Assembly: GCA_020634115.1 (NCBI GenBank)
Contig: JACKCH010000021.1
Span: 34,771 to 98,770 of the forward strand
DNA: 64,000 nt
DNA from: Anaerolineaceae bacterium
Lineage (GTDB): Bacteria; Chloroflexota; Anaerolineae; Aggregatilineales; Phototrophicaceae
Direction: 5' to 3'
Position numbers and translations under genes: made by a program
The notes under the pieces: generated by a model
Databases searched by the model: none
What the model was told of the DNA's origin: nothing
Seen by the model: only the letters and a program-made list of their open reading frames with translations
Shown: piece after piece, positions 36,068 through 45,075 of the stretch
Layout: each line of letters starts with the position of its first letter
How positions within the stretch are numbered: the first letter of the stretch is position 1

Positions 36068-37251
36068 TTGGCCTGGAAACCGTTGCCACGCCGGTCGGCC
36101 TGCTGATCGGTCTGATCTGCGGCCTGGTCCCGCTCGGCGTGGGCATCTATTACAAAAAAGTCGGCCCCGGCATCGGCGGCTTCCTCGCCTGCACGGTGAG
36201 CGGTTTCGCCTGTGGCTTCCTGGGCGGTCTGCCGATGATCGTCGTCACCTACGCAATCGTGCTCAGTTATGCCTATGTCAATCGCCAGGACCCGTTTACC
36301 TCGCGGGCAGCGCTGACGGAAGTCACCTTTGAGAACTCACGCCAAGAAATGTTTCAGCGCAGCATGGCGAACCTGGGGAACGGGATTCGTGCGTCTTTAC
36401 GGGCGCTGGTGCGGAATAAAGCCGGGTTCGTGGGCTTTCTCGGCTTGATGTTCTATTTTGTGGTGCTGACGTTCGGCCCGCTGTTCATTGAATATGACGG
36501 CCAGACCCATTTAGACCGACGTGAGCCGGGGGCGCTGGCACTGGTTGCACCACCGAGCGAGGAGTTCCCGCTGGGCCTGGACTGGAAAGGGCGCGATGTC
36601 CTGTCACACATGGTCTACGGCGGGCAGAAGCTGATTATCACATCCATTGAGGCGGGATTGATCGCCACCTTGATCGCCGTTGTATTCGGCTCTATCGGCG
36701 GGTTGGTGGGCGGCGCGGTTGATCAGATACTCTCCGCCGTCGCCAATTTTATTCTGACTATTCCCACCTTCCCGCTGCTGATTGTGCTGGCGGCGCTGGT
36801 GAAATTCGACAGCAATTTTATGCTCGCCGTCCTGTTTGGCGTGCTGAACTGGCCGACTCTGATGCGGGCAGTCCGGGCGCAGGTGCTGAGTCTGCGCGAA
36901 CGCGACTATGTGCAGGCGGCAGTGGCGCTTGATCTGGGAATCTGGCATATCATCATGCGCGAGGTCTTCCCGAATATGGTCAGTTACATCGCGGTGAATT
37001 TTATTTTCACGATCCGCATCGCCATGTACTCGATTGTCGGGTTGGTGTTCCTGGGGCTGGTGCCGCTCACCGAGCCGGATTGGGGCGTGATGATCTACAC
37101 CGGGCGGCAGCAGGGCGTCCTGTTCCTGCCGCAGGCCGCCGGGATGCTGCTCTCGCCGATCATCGCCATCGCACTGTTCCAACTGTCGCTGGTGCTGTTC
37201 TCGCGTTCGTTGGAAGAAATTTTCAATCCCCGGCTGCGGTCAGGGTTGTAG
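36064..37251 (+). CDS. ABC permease, DppC type, with N-terminal extension
   Basis: 395 residues against about 300 in ordinary DppC. The first ~90 residues form two or three extra hydrophobic helices (GLLIGLICGLVPLGVGIYY, VSGFACGFLGG, PMIVVTYAIVLSYAYV), unlike the usual short N-terminus. The core begins near 100 (FQRSMANLGNGIRASLRALV) with the typical LALVAPPSEEFPLGLDWKGRD loop and the EAA motif RERDYVQAAVALDLGIWHII. The function of the extension is unknown; it might interact with a partner. Overlaps the preceding gene by ATGA. Confidence 0.9.
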   Translation: MIGLETVATPVGLLIGLICGLVPLGVGIYYKKVGPGIGGFLACTVSGFACGFLGGLPMIVVTYAIVLSYAYVNRQDPFTSRAALTEVTFENSRQEMFQRSMANLGNGIRASLRALVRNKAGFVGFLGLMFYFVVLTFGPLFIEYDGQTHLDRREPGALALVAPPSEEFPLGLDWKGRDVLSHMVYGGQKLIITSIEAGLIATLIAVVFGSIGGLVGGAVDQILSAVANFILTIPTFPLLIVLAALVKFDSNFMLAVLFGVLNWPTLMRAVRAQVLSLRERDYVQAAVALDLGIWHIIMREVFPNMVSYIAVNFIFTIRIAMYSIVGLVFLGLVPLTEPDWGVMIYTGRQQGVLFLPQAAGMLLSPIIAIALFQLSLVLFSRSLEEIFNPRLRSGL

Positions 37252-37380
37252 CAGTGAACTTTTCGTAAAGATACGAATGGAGAACCTGAAAGAACACGCC
37301 TGATTTCCTGGTGAACAGTGGGCTTAAGCAGGGTGAGAATTTAATCAGGTCATAAATACGGTTCTGGTGGCAGGATTTCA

Positions 37381-37406
37381 GCGGACAGGGCAAGCCCTGT
37401 CCCTAC
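37381..37406. repeat. Dispersed palindrome, pair member 1
   Basis: GCGGACAGGGC AA GCCCTGTCCCTAC, eleven complementary bases per arm, ending in the family's CCCTAC. Inverted relative to its neighbour at 37418. Confidence 0.65.
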
Positions 37407-37417
37407 ATAACCTGAAG

Positions 37418-37444
37418 GTAGGGACGCCATTCTTGGCGTCCGCC
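37418..37444. repeat. Dispersed palindrome, pair member 2
   Basis: GTAGGGACGCC ATTCTT GGCGTCCGCC. Together with 37381-37406 it occupies the 288-base gap between the permease and ATPase genes, which otherwise holds nothing recognisable. Confidence 0.65.
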
Positions 37445-37540
37445 GCCAGAACCAAACGGTTTCCCGGTTATTTTCTTAAACGATGTAAGCCCACCGCCGG
37501 ACGTGGCGCAGTCTTTCGGGTTAGTCCATAAGGAAAAACA

Positions 37541-38560
37541 ATGAGTTATGATCCCAATCATGTTGTTCTGAGTGTACGCGACCTGTCGGCCAGTTACTTG
37601 GCGCGGCGTGGGCGGGTGCGGGCGGTCAGCAACGTCTCTTTTGACCTCCATGCCGGAGAAACGCTAGCAGTGATCGGGGAAAGTGGCTGTGGCAAATCCA
37701 CACTCAACCTTGCGTTAATCCGCCAGCTTCCCCAGAGCGCCAGCATTGACAGCGGCAGCGTCACCTACACCTACCGGGACGGGCGGCAGGTTGACCTGCT
37801 GACCCTCAGCAAACGCGAGATGCGGGCTTTCCTGTGGTCGGAATGCTCAATGGTGTTCCAGGGTGCTTTGAACTCGCTCAACCCGGTCATTCGCATCAGC
37901 GATATGGTCTACGACACGGGGGCGGCGCATGGCATCAAGCGGGCTGATGCGCGGAAGCGGGCGCTTAAACTGTTCGAGCAGGTTCGGCTTGACCCGGAGC
38001 GTGTCTTTCGCAGCTACCCGCACGAACTCAGCGGCGGGATGCGCCAGCGCGTCCTGCTGGCGTTGAGCCTGATTCTGCGCCCGCAGATCGTGATTATGGA
38101 CGAGCCGACTACCGCCGTAGACATCCTGACCCAGCGTTCGATTCTGGATGTGCTGAAACTGCTGCGTGAGGAACTCAACTTCAGCGTGATGTTTATCAGT
38201 CATGACCTGGCGGTTGCCGCTGAAATCGCGGATACGGTAGCGACCATGTATGCCGGTGAGATTGTCGAAATCGGCAACGTGGACGACGTGTTTTACCGCT
38301 CCCATCACGCTTACACCTATAGTCTGCTGAATGCCGCGCCGCGTTTGAGCGTGGGCGCCCAGGAATTGACGAGTATCCCCGGCAGCCCGCCCGACCTGAT
38401 CGAGCCGCCGTCGGGTTGTAAATTCCACCCACGCTGCACCTTTGCCAGAGACATCTGTCAGACAGAACCCCCGGCGCTGGTAGCGTATCAGGACGGACAA
38501 CGGGCGGCGTGCCATGAAACGGCACGGGTATTGGAAGCACAGGCGGTGAAAAACGCATGA
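37541..38560 (+). CDS. ABC importer ATPase, DppD type
   Basis: 339-residue nucleotide-binding subunit. Walker A GESGCGKST (about 48-56), Q loop SMVFQGALNSLNPV, signature LSGGMRQRV, Walker B QIVIMDEPTTAVD and H loop FISHDLAVAAE. The C-terminus has the oligopeptide-importer Cys/His extension (GCKFHPRCTFARDICQTEPP). AAGGAAAAACA precedes the ATG. Its stop overlaps the next ATPase by ATGA. Confidence 0.94.
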   Translation: MSYDPNHVVLSVRDLSASYLARRGRVRAVSNVSFDLHAGETLAVIGESGCGKSTLNLALIRQLPQSASIDSGSVTYTYRDGRQVDLLTLSKREMRAFLWSECSMVFQGALNSLNPVIRISDMVYDTGAAHGIKRADARKRALKLFEQVRLDPERVFRSYPHELSGGMRQRVLLALSLILRPQIVIMDEPTTAVDILTQRSILDVLKLLREELNFSVMFISHDLAVAAEIADTVATMYAGEIVEIGNVDDVFYRSHHAYTYSLLNAAPRLSVGAQELTSIPGSPPDLIEPPSGCKFHPRCTFARDICQTEPPALVAYQDGQRAACHETARVLEAQAVKNA

Positions 38561-39603
38561 ATCCTCAAGCAACGGGCGCGACCCAGCGCGAATCTGAAAC
38601 CGGGCCGATTCTCGAAATGCGGGGAATCTACCGCTCATTCATCAAAGACCGCCAGGAAATCCCGGTTTTACAGGATGTGAACCTCGCCATTCAGCGTGAC
38701 GAAATTGTCTGCCTGGTGGGGGAAAGCGGCTGCGGCAAGACGACGGCGGGCAAGATCATCACCGGGCTGCTCGAACCCAGCCAGGGGGACATCCTGATAG
38801 AAGGCCGCTCGATGACGGATTACAAAGGCCGCGAAAAGTCGCTGCTGCGCCGTCAATTGCAGATTGTGCATCAAGACCCCTTCGCTTCGCTGAACCCGGC
38901 GCATACCATTGGCGACATCCTGAGTTTCCCGCTCAAACGCCACCACCTGACCAAAGGCGGCGCGGCGCTCAAGCGGCGTATCTGGGAACTCCTGACGATG
39001 GTGGATTTAACCCCACCGGGCGACATCGTGAACAAGTATCCGCACCAGTTGAGCGGCGGGCAGCGGCAGCGCGTCAGCATCGCCCGCTCCCTGACAGTGG
39101 GGCCGAAACTGATCGTGGCTGATGAGGCCGTGAGTATGGTGGACGTGAGCATCCGTATCACCCTGTTGAAGATGCTCCAGCGGTTGCAGCGCGAGTTAGG
39201 GCTGACGATTGTCTTTATCACCCATGACCTGGCGCTGGCGAAGTATTTCGCCTGGGAAGGGCGCATCGCCGTCATGTACCTGGGGCGGATTGTGGAAATC
39301 GGGCGCACCCCGGAAGTCATCGCTAACCCGTCGCACCCCTATACACGGGCGCTGCTGGCCGCCGTGCCGGAAGCCGACCCGGATATGACCCGGCAGAAAC
39401 AGGCGCTGCAGTTGCGTTCGGATGAAATTCCCAAGCTGACCGATATTCCAACGGGCTGTGCCTTCCATCCCCGCTGCCCGTTCTTCGTGCCGGGAGCCTG
39501 CGATACCGTCGTGCCGCAACTGGCAGCCGCGCCCGGATTTGAACAGCAAGTCGCCTGTATTCCGGTGCAGCAAGGCATGGCCCTGCGCGAGACGGCGGAG
39601 TGA
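38557..39603 (+). CDS. ABC importer ATPase, DppF type
   Basis: 348-residue second nucleotide-binding subunit. Walker A GESGCGKTT, signature LSGGQRQRVSIARSL, Walker B LIVADEAVSMVDVS and H loop FITHDLALAKY. The Walker B region has Glu-Ala-Val-Ser-Met-Val-Asp in place of the usual EPVSALD, but the catalytic Glu remains. The C-terminal GCAFHPRCPFFVPGACD domain matches DppF. With DppD it would form the ATPase heterodimer. Confidence 0.94.
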   Translation: MNPQATGATQRESETGPILEMRGIYRSFIKDRQEIPVLQDVNLAIQRDEIVCLVGESGCGKTTAGKIITGLLEPSQGDILIEGRSMTDYKGREKSLLRRQLQIVHQDPFASLNPAHTIGDILSFPLKRHHLTKGGAALKRRIWELLTMVDLTPPGDIVNKYPHQLSGGQRQRVSIARSLTVGPKLIVADEAVSMVDVSIRITLLKMLQRLQRELGLTIVFITHDLALAKYFAWEGRIAVMYLGRIVEIGRTPEVIANPSHPYTRALLAAVPEADPDMTRQKQALQLRSDEIPKLTDIPTGCAFHPRCPFFVPGACDTVVPQLAAAPGFEQQVACIPVQQGMALRETAE

Positions 39604-39606
39604 GTC

Positions 39607-39798
39607 TTGTTAGACCGTGACCTACTGACCGGGTTTTTGCGTTTGGGATTTATGATTGGTGGCTGTGGGCTGCTGATGGTCTTTCTTCAGCCGCCCGGCA
39701 GCGCGGAGTTTGTCTTGAGCGTGTGCAGCGCCATGATGGGGGCAGCATTGATTGGAGGTGTGGCCGTACTGACACGTTGGGGACGCAGAAAAGGTTAA
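39607..39798 (+). CDS. Small hypothetical membrane protein
   Basis: 63 residues with two hydrophobic helices (LGFMIGGCGLLMVFLQP and FVLSVCSAMMGAALIGGVAVL) and a basic end RWGRRKG. The start is TTG 39607 three bases after the ATPase stop, with GGAG overlapping that stop. It is tightly packed between the ATPase and the regulator gene, so it is probably translated with the importer. No family known. Confidence 0.6.
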   Translation: MLDRDLLTGFLRLGFMIGGCGLLMVFLQPPGSAEFVLSVCSAMMGAALIGGVAVLTRWGRRKG

Positions 39799-39804
39799 GC
39801 GTGT

Positions 39805-40536
39805 ATGCTTGATGTGGATTCGGGAACGCCACTCTACGAGCAGATCAAAGAACTTATTCGCAACAATATTCAGATGGGCATCTACCCGGTAGGTGGGCGC
39901 ATCCCCAGCGAACGCACTTTGAAAGATATTTTTAAGGTCAACCGGCTCACGGTGAAACGCGCCATCACTGACCTGGTGCAGGAGGGTATTCTCTATACCC
40001 AGGTGGGCAAAGGCACGTATGTCAGCGTCTCCAAAGTGGATCAACAGCTTGAACAGTTGACCAGTTTTACCGAAGAAATGGCGAAACGGGGACAGCAGAC
40101 CACCAGCCGGGTGCTGAAGGCGAACATCATCCCGGCCTCGGACGAAGAGGCGGGCATCCTGCGGGTGATGACCGGCACGCCACTCATCTACCTGGTGCGG
40201 CTGCGCTTGTCGAATGACATGCCAATGGCGATTGAGCGCATGAAGATCGCGCAGCGTTGGTGCGAGACTCTGCTGGATGACTATGATTTCGCCGTTGAGT
40301 CGCTCTACCGGGTGCTGCACGAGGAGTACCATATCGTGCTACACTACGCCGAACAGTCTATTGAGGCGCGCCTGGCAACCGCTGAGGAAAGCCAGTTGCT
40401 CCGCCTCGAACCGAACGCGGCGATTCTGCACATGACCCGCCGCACCTTCACCGATTCCGACCAGGTGGTGGAATACACCACCTCAGCCTATTGTGGTTCA
40501 CGGTATAAATTCCAGGCGGTGCTGCGCCATGTCTGA
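39805..40536 (+). CDS. GntR/HutC-family transcription regulator
   Basis: 243-residue regulator. N-terminal winged helix-turn-helix (PLYEQIKELIRNNIQMGIY, GGRIPSERTLKDIFKVNRLT, GILYTQVGKGTYVS) and a C-terminal UTRA effector domain (FTEEMAKRGQQT, PLIYLVRLRLSNDMPMAIE, AATAEE-like segments). Members such as NagR/DasR-type proteins respond to phosphorylated amino sugars, so control of this wall-sugar locus is plausible. Stop overlaps the next gene by eight bases. Confidence 0.92.
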   Translation: MLDVDSGTPLYEQIKELIRNNIQMGIYPVGGRIPSERTLKDIFKVNRLTVKRAITDLVQEGILYTQVGKGTYVSVSKVDQQLEQLTSFTEEMAKRGQQTTSRVLKANIIPASDEEAGILRVMTGTPLIYLVRLRLSNDMPMAIERMKIAQRWCETLLDDYDFAVESLYRVLHEEYHIVLHYAEQSIEARLATAEESQLLRLEPNAAILHMTRRTFTDSDQVVEYTTSAYCGSRYKFQAVLRHV

Positions 40537-42064
40537 ACAATCGTTGGAAACCCAGATCGGGCGGATGTGTTTTGTCGGGTTTGAAGGGCTTGAACCGCCC
40601 GCTTACCTGCTGGATTGGATTCGGGCGGGGCGCGTGGGGGGAATCATCCTGTTCGCCCGCAATATCGCGTCGCCGCAGCAGGTCGCTGCCCTGACGGATG
40701 CCCTGCAAGCCGCTGCGCCGGATGGCGTGCTGATCGGCATTGACCAGGAGGGCGGTGTGGTCGCCCGGCTGCGGGAAGCGCAGGGGTTCACCGAAGTTCC
40801 CGGCGCGCTGGCGCTGGCGAGCGCGGCGGATAGCGTCCACCATGTCGAACAGGTGGCGGGCGTGCTGGCGGCGGAACTGCGGGCAGTGGGCATCCATTGG
40901 GATTACTACCCCGTAGTTGACCTCAGCTATAACGCCGCCAATCCCTCGGTGGGTACGCGCTCCTATGGCAGTGACCCGGCGCAGGTGAGTGCGCTGGCCG
41001 CCGCAGCGGTACGCGGTTTACAGCGGGAGGGGGTGGCGGCTTCGCCCAAGCATTTCCCCGGCCTGGGGAACACGCCCATTGATACCCACCAGGGACTTCC
41101 GGTGTTGGATACCCCGTTGGAACACCTGGAACAGATGGATTTAGCGCCATACCATGCGGTCATCGCGGAGAATGCGGCGACCATCATGGTCACGCATACG
41201 ATTTTTACGGCGCTGGACGCAACCCTCCCGGCGACGTTATCCCCGGTGGTGGTCAATCAGTTGTTGCGCGGCAGACTGCATTTCGATGGCGTGGTGACTA
41301 CCGACTGCATGGAGATGAAAGCGATCAGTGACCGCTACCCGCCGGGAGAAAGCGCGGTGCTGGCGGCGTTAGGCGGGTTTGATACCATCCTGTTTTCGCA
41401 CACGCCCGCCCGCCAGGAAGCCGCTCATGATGCCTTGCTCCAGGCGGTGCAGCAGGGGCGTGTGCCGCGTGACCTGATTGACACAGCCAACCGTCGGATT
41501 ATGGATTTCCGGCGACGTTACCTGAAACCGCGCGGCGACCTGGGCGCAATCGGTAATCCCCGCCATCGTGCTATCGCGCGGGAAGCGGCTCAGGCCGGGG
41601 TGACGCTGGTTAAAGGTGGCGCGGCCTTCCCGCTGGCCGGGAACGGTAGTGGCGTCGGTGTGATTGAGTTTCCGTCGGTGCTGGAAAGCGGCATTGTTGA
41701 GGCCGGTGGTGTGACCGGTTTCGCGCGGCTGTTCCACCAGCGACTGCCCCAGGCGGAAGTGCTGGTCTGGCGCGAAGGGGCATCCCACGAGGCGCTGGGG
41801 CTGGCGAGGCGCGCCGGAACGTTGGTGCTGGCGACCCGTAACGCCCACCTCGACACACGTCAACTGGCGGCGGCGCGGGAGTACATGGCTGCCGCGCCAC
41901 AGACGATTCTGGTCGCCCTGCGGAATCCCTATGACGCGGGCGTGCTGGAAGCTGCCGACTCAATCGCCTGCACCTGCGGCGATGCCGTACCGTCGCTGGA
42001 AGCCGTCGTGGCGGCGCTGGCCGGGGACTACACACCCGCTGGTCGCCTGCCGGTCAGGATATAA
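40529..42064 (+). CDS. nagZ: GH3 beta-N-acetylglucosaminidase, NagZ type
   Basis: 511-residue family 3 glycosidase, expected to release GlcNAc from GlcNAc-MurNAc muropeptides. The barrel domain has GIDQEGGVVARL, the NagZ loop motif KHFPGLGNTPIDTH with the Asp-x-His acid/base dyad, and the nucleophile Asp in GVVTTDCMEMKAI. The C-terminal alpha/beta-sandwich domain (about 340-511) makes it the two-domain Gram-positive type, like Bacillus YbbD. The loop has Leu where many NagZ have His (KHFPGHG). ATG 40529 lies inside the regulator's last codons. No signal peptide, so it would act in the cytoplasm on imported muropeptides. Confidence 0.9.
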   Translation: MSEQSLETQIGRMCFVGFEGLEPPAYLLDWIRAGRVGGIILFARNIASPQQVAALTDALQAAAPDGVLIGIDQEGGVVARLREAQGFTEVPGALALASAADSVHHVEQVAGVLAAELRAVGIHWDYYPVVDLSYNAANPSVGTRSYGSDPAQVSALAAAAVRGLQREGVAASPKHFPGLGNTPIDTHQGLPVLDTPLEHLEQMDLAPYHAVIAENAATIMVTHTIFTALDATLPATLSPVVVNQLLRGRLHFDGVVTTDCMEMKAISDRYPPGESAVLAALGGFDTILFSHTPARQEAAHDALLQAVQQGRVPRDLIDTANRRIMDFRRRYLKPRGDLGAIGNPRHRAIAREAAQAGVTLVKGGAAFPLAGNGSGVGVIEFPSVLESGIVEAGGVTGFARLFHQRLPQAEVLVWREGASHEALGLARRAGTLVLATRNAHLDTRQLAAAREYMAAAPQTILVALRNPYDAGVLEAADSIACTCGDAVPSLEAVVAALAGDYTPAGRLPVRI

Positions 42065-42066
42065 CC

Positions 42067-43218
42067 ATGACTCTTTTAACCGGTGTTGACCGTCTGTTCC
42101 AACAGGATGAAAACCCACTGGCCGGGAAGCGGGTCGCGCTGATGACCAACCCCAGCGGCGTGACACGCGGCCTGATTCCCACGATTGACCTGTTCCGCGC
42201 CCGGCACGGTACGGCGTTCACCCTCGCCGCGATTTTCACGGCGGAACACGGGTTTACCGCCGCCGGTAAAGACGGCGAAGCGGTGGCATCCAGCACCGAT
42301 CCGATCAGCGGCGCGCCCATTTACAGCCTGTACGGGGAAACTTACGCCCCCACTCCGGCGATGCTCGACCATCTGGACATGATTGTCTGTGATATTCAGG
42401 ACATCGGCGTTCGTTATTACACCTTTGCCTGGACGATCACCCACATTCTGGAAGCCGCCGGAGCAGCAGGCATCCCGGTCATGATTCTGGATCGCCCGAA
42501 TCCGCTGGGTGATGCCGTAGACGGCCCGCTGCTGGATAGGCGCTTTGCGAGTCTGGTCGGGCGTGTGCCGGTTCCGGTGCAGCATGGGCTGACTCTGGGT
42601 GAACTGATGCAGATGTTCAACGCCCGGTGGAATCCGACCCCGGCCCAGATCAGCGTGATTCCTTGCGAGGGACTCCAGCGGGATACGTCCTGGGAGCAGA
42701 CCGGGCTGGCCTTTGTGCCGCCTTCCCCCGGAATGCCGCATCTCTCGACGGTGCGCCAGTATCCGGGGGCGTGTCTGGTGGAAGGCACGAACCTGAGCGA
42801 AGGGCGCGGGACACCGCTGCCCTTTGAGATTGTCGGTGCGCCGTTCATAGACGAAAACCAACTGGCGGAGCGTCTCAACGCGCTCGCTATACCGGGTGTC
42901 ATCTACCGCTCACATGTGTTCCAGCCCACCAGCAGCAAGTTCAGCGGGGAAGTGTGCCGGGGCATCCAGGCGCATAGCGTCAGCCCGGCCTATCGCCCGC
43001 TGCTGGCCTGGCTGCGGGTGATTCAGACGGTACACAACCTCTACCCGGCGGATTTCGCCTGGCGAGAAGCCTCCTTTGATCGCTTGTATGGGAGTGATGC
43101 CGGGCGGGCATGTATCGAATCGGGCAGACCCGTAGCTGAACTGGTAGCAGCCTGGGATGCCGATAGCCGCGTTTTCCGTGAACAATGCGCGCCGTATTTG
43201 TTGTATACGGGTGGGTAG
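42067..43218 (+). CDS. namZ: DUF1343 exo-beta-N-acetylmuramidase, NamZ type
   Basis: 383 residues matching DUF1343 throughout: GKRVALMTNPSGVTRGL, FTAEHGFTAAGKDGEAV, YSLYGETYAPTPAML, CDIQDIGVRYYTFAWT, DRPNPLGDAVDGPLL and NLSEGRGTPLPFEIVGAPF. The characterised member NamZ (YbbC) of Bacillus removes MurNAc from the non-reducing end of glycan chains. No signal peptide is visible here, whereas the Bacillus enzyme is exported, so the site of action is uncertain. It starts two bases after the nagZ stop. Confidence 0.9.
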   Translation: MTLLTGVDRLFQQDENPLAGKRVALMTNPSGVTRGLIPTIDLFRARHGTAFTLAAIFTAEHGFTAAGKDGEAVASSTDPISGAPIYSLYGETYAPTPAMLDHLDMIVCDIQDIGVRYYTFAWTITHILEAAGAAGIPVMILDRPNPLGDAVDGPLLDRRFASLVGRVPVPVQHGLTLGELMQMFNARWNPTPAQISVIPCEGLQRDTSWEQTGLAFVPPSPGMPHLSTVRQYPGACLVEGTNLSEGRGTPLPFEIVGAPFIDENQLAERLNALAIPGVIYRSHVFQPTSSKFSGEVCRGIQAHSVSPAYRPLLAWLRVIQTVHNLYPADFAWREASFDRLYGSDAGRACIESGRPVAELVAAWDADSRVFREQCAPYLLYTGG

Positions 43219-43529
43219 ATTACGCGCCGAGGGATAAATCCCCCAACGATGGGGGATCGTATCCAATTTCCCTCAGCCAGAATCGTTTTCCTAACCCCTC
43301 CCCAGCCTTCCTTCAAGGGGACGTAGGTCTCCCGTCTCAGTCGCCCGCAAACGGGCTGAGGGAGCCGGTCAAACCAGGACGGAAAGTCGCCCCCGCTGGC
43401 GGGGGCGATTTAGAGGGGATAAAAAGGCTGAAAGTCCTAAAAATGAGTGGGTTATGTCTTAACTTGCTGCATATGGGACGACCAACGGAGCGTCCGATTT
43501 AGAACACCTTAAGATAGAAATCAGGTAAC
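43219..43529. other. Spacer with hairpins after namZ
   Basis: No gene. Contains CTCAGTCGCCCG / CGGGCTGAG (about 43337-43365) and the stronger stem described separately at 43387-43408, plus CCTAACCCCTCCCC-type repeat remains. Confidence 0.4.
43387..43412 (+). terminator. Possible terminator after namZ
   Basis: TCGCCCCCGC (43387-43396) pairs with GCGGGGGCGA (43399-43408) and is followed by TTTA. It is GC-rich with a short T run, about 170 bases after the namZ stop. If active, the serine hydrolase downstream has its own promoter. Confidence 0.45.
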
Positions 43530-44753
43530 ATGATGCGTATTTTCGACCAACTCGACCCGGTTGTCCGTCTGCACCTGGGGGATACCTTCCCGGCGTGTAC
43601 CGCCTGTGTCATCCAGCGCGGCCAGATGGTGCTGAACGCGGGCTGGGGCGTTATTGACCCGCAGCAAGCAACCAGCGGGGAAAACCGCGTCCACGAAGGG
43701 ACGTTGTTCGATCTGGCGTCGGTCACGAAACTGTTCACGACGACGACCTTCCTGTCCCTAGTCAGCCAGGGAAGCGTGCGCCTGGATGACCCGCTGGTGA
43801 CGGTTGTGCCGGAGTTCGGGGCGATCAATCCCCGCCCGATGGACGGCGGGCAAGACCCCCACAGCAAAGCCACCCTGCCGACTCCGCCCGAACTGGACGA
43901 CCAGACCGTTGACCCGGCGCAGGTGACGTTCCGGCACTTGCTGACCCATACCAGCGGCCTCCCTCCCTGGCGTGATGTCTTTAACGCGGCGGGAGCAGCA
44001 CCCACCCCGCCCGACCTCCCCGACCCGATTCCGCCGGAAACCCGCTGGCAGCGCGCCGTTGCCGCCCTATGCCGCTATCCTTTCGTGGGGCAGCCCGACG
44101 GTGTGACCGTCCGTTACAGCGATGTGGGGCTGCTGCTGCTCGGTGAAGCCATCCGGCGCTTGGATACGGCCTCGGATAAGCCATCTTTCATCCCGCCGGG
44201 CGCGGAGCAGCTAGGGACGCTGCTCTATAATCCGGTGCGCGATCATGGTATTTCCCGTGAGGGCATCGCCCCCACCGAGGACGATCCGGTCTGGCGCGGG
44301 CGGCGCGTGTGGGGTGAAGTGCATGACGAAAATGCCTGCGGTGTGGGCGGCATAGCGGGACACGCCGGACTGTTTGCTACCGCCAGCACGGTTGCGCGGT
44401 TCGGGCAGGCCTGGCTGGAAGGCGCGTCCGCCTTTGGCATCACACCGGATGTCTGGCGCGAAGCAACCCGTGAACAGGTGGCGTATCAGGGAACGCGGCG
44501 CGGGCTGGGCTGGGCGCTCAAAGCGGGCGCGGACTCGATGGCGGGCGATTTGATGAGCATGGATGCCTACGGGCATTCCGGCTTTACCGGCACAACCCTC
44601 TGGATTGACTCCACCCATGATCTGGTGATCACGCTGCTGACCAACCGGGTGTATCCGGGGCGCTGGCACACCGGGACGCATGGCGGCATCCACGCCTTCC
44701 GGCGGGCGGCGCACGACACGATAGTTGAAACATGTATGACCGGCACGAACTAA
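43530..44753 (+). CDS. Beta-lactamase-fold serine hydrolase (AmiE position)
   Basis: 407-residue class C beta-lactamase/penicillin-binding-protein-like hydrolase. The Ser-x-x-Lys motif is SVTK in FDLASVTKLFTTT, the second motif is Tyr-Ser-Asp in VRYSDVGLLLLGE, and the third is HSG in YGHSGFTGT. No signal peptide, so cytoplasmic. In Bacillus the ybb locus pairs NagZ and NamZ with the related AmiE (YbbE), which removes peptides from MurNAc; the gene order here supports the same role. An esterase or D-amino peptidase activity cannot be excluded by sequence. Confidence 0.85.
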   Translation: MMRIFDQLDPVVRLHLGDTFPACTACVIQRGQMVLNAGWGVIDPQQATSGENRVHEGTLFDLASVTKLFTTTTFLSLVSQGSVRLDDPLVTVVPEFGAINPRPMDGGQDPHSKATLPTPPELDDQTVDPAQVTFRHLLTHTSGLPPWRDVFNAAGAAPTPPDLPDPIPPETRWQRAVAALCRYPFVGQPDGVTVRYSDVGLLLLGEAIRRLDTASDKPSFIPPGAEQLGTLLYNPVRDHGISREGIAPTEDDPVWRGRRVWGEVHDENACGVGGIAGHAGLFATASTVARFGQAWLEGASAFGITPDVWREATREQVAYQGTRRGLGWALKAGADSMAGDLMSMDAYGHSGFTGTTLWIDSTHDLVITLLTNRVYPGRWHTGTHGGIHAFRRAAHDTIVETCMTGTN

Positions 44754-45075
44754 AGCCATTCAGCTTCACATGCCAGGGCCGTGAATGAATACCCAGTGCG
44801 CCAACCTGTGGTAGCATTGCCGTTGCACAAGCGTCTACAAGATCACTAAACCCAATATGTTGACTTCAGTGATGCTTAAGCTGATGATTTCACGAGGGCG
44901 AAAACAGATCGTTAGAGGGTAGATTCTCGTGGGTAAGACGGTATAATGTTACCTGAGTGGGCACACCCTTCAAAGGTACCTCGGAATTCATCTCCGGGCA
45001 AGGTTCTCAACGTTAGTTCAGCAAGTCGTCTTAGACAGAGCACATGCCCCAGGCCGGGCATTAAGGAATTTTTAG
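44754..45075. other. Spacer with possible promoter
   Basis: No gene. TATAAT occurs at 44942-44947 with TAGATT 16 bases upstream, and a 120-base leader follows before the short ORF at 45076. Confidence 0.35.
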
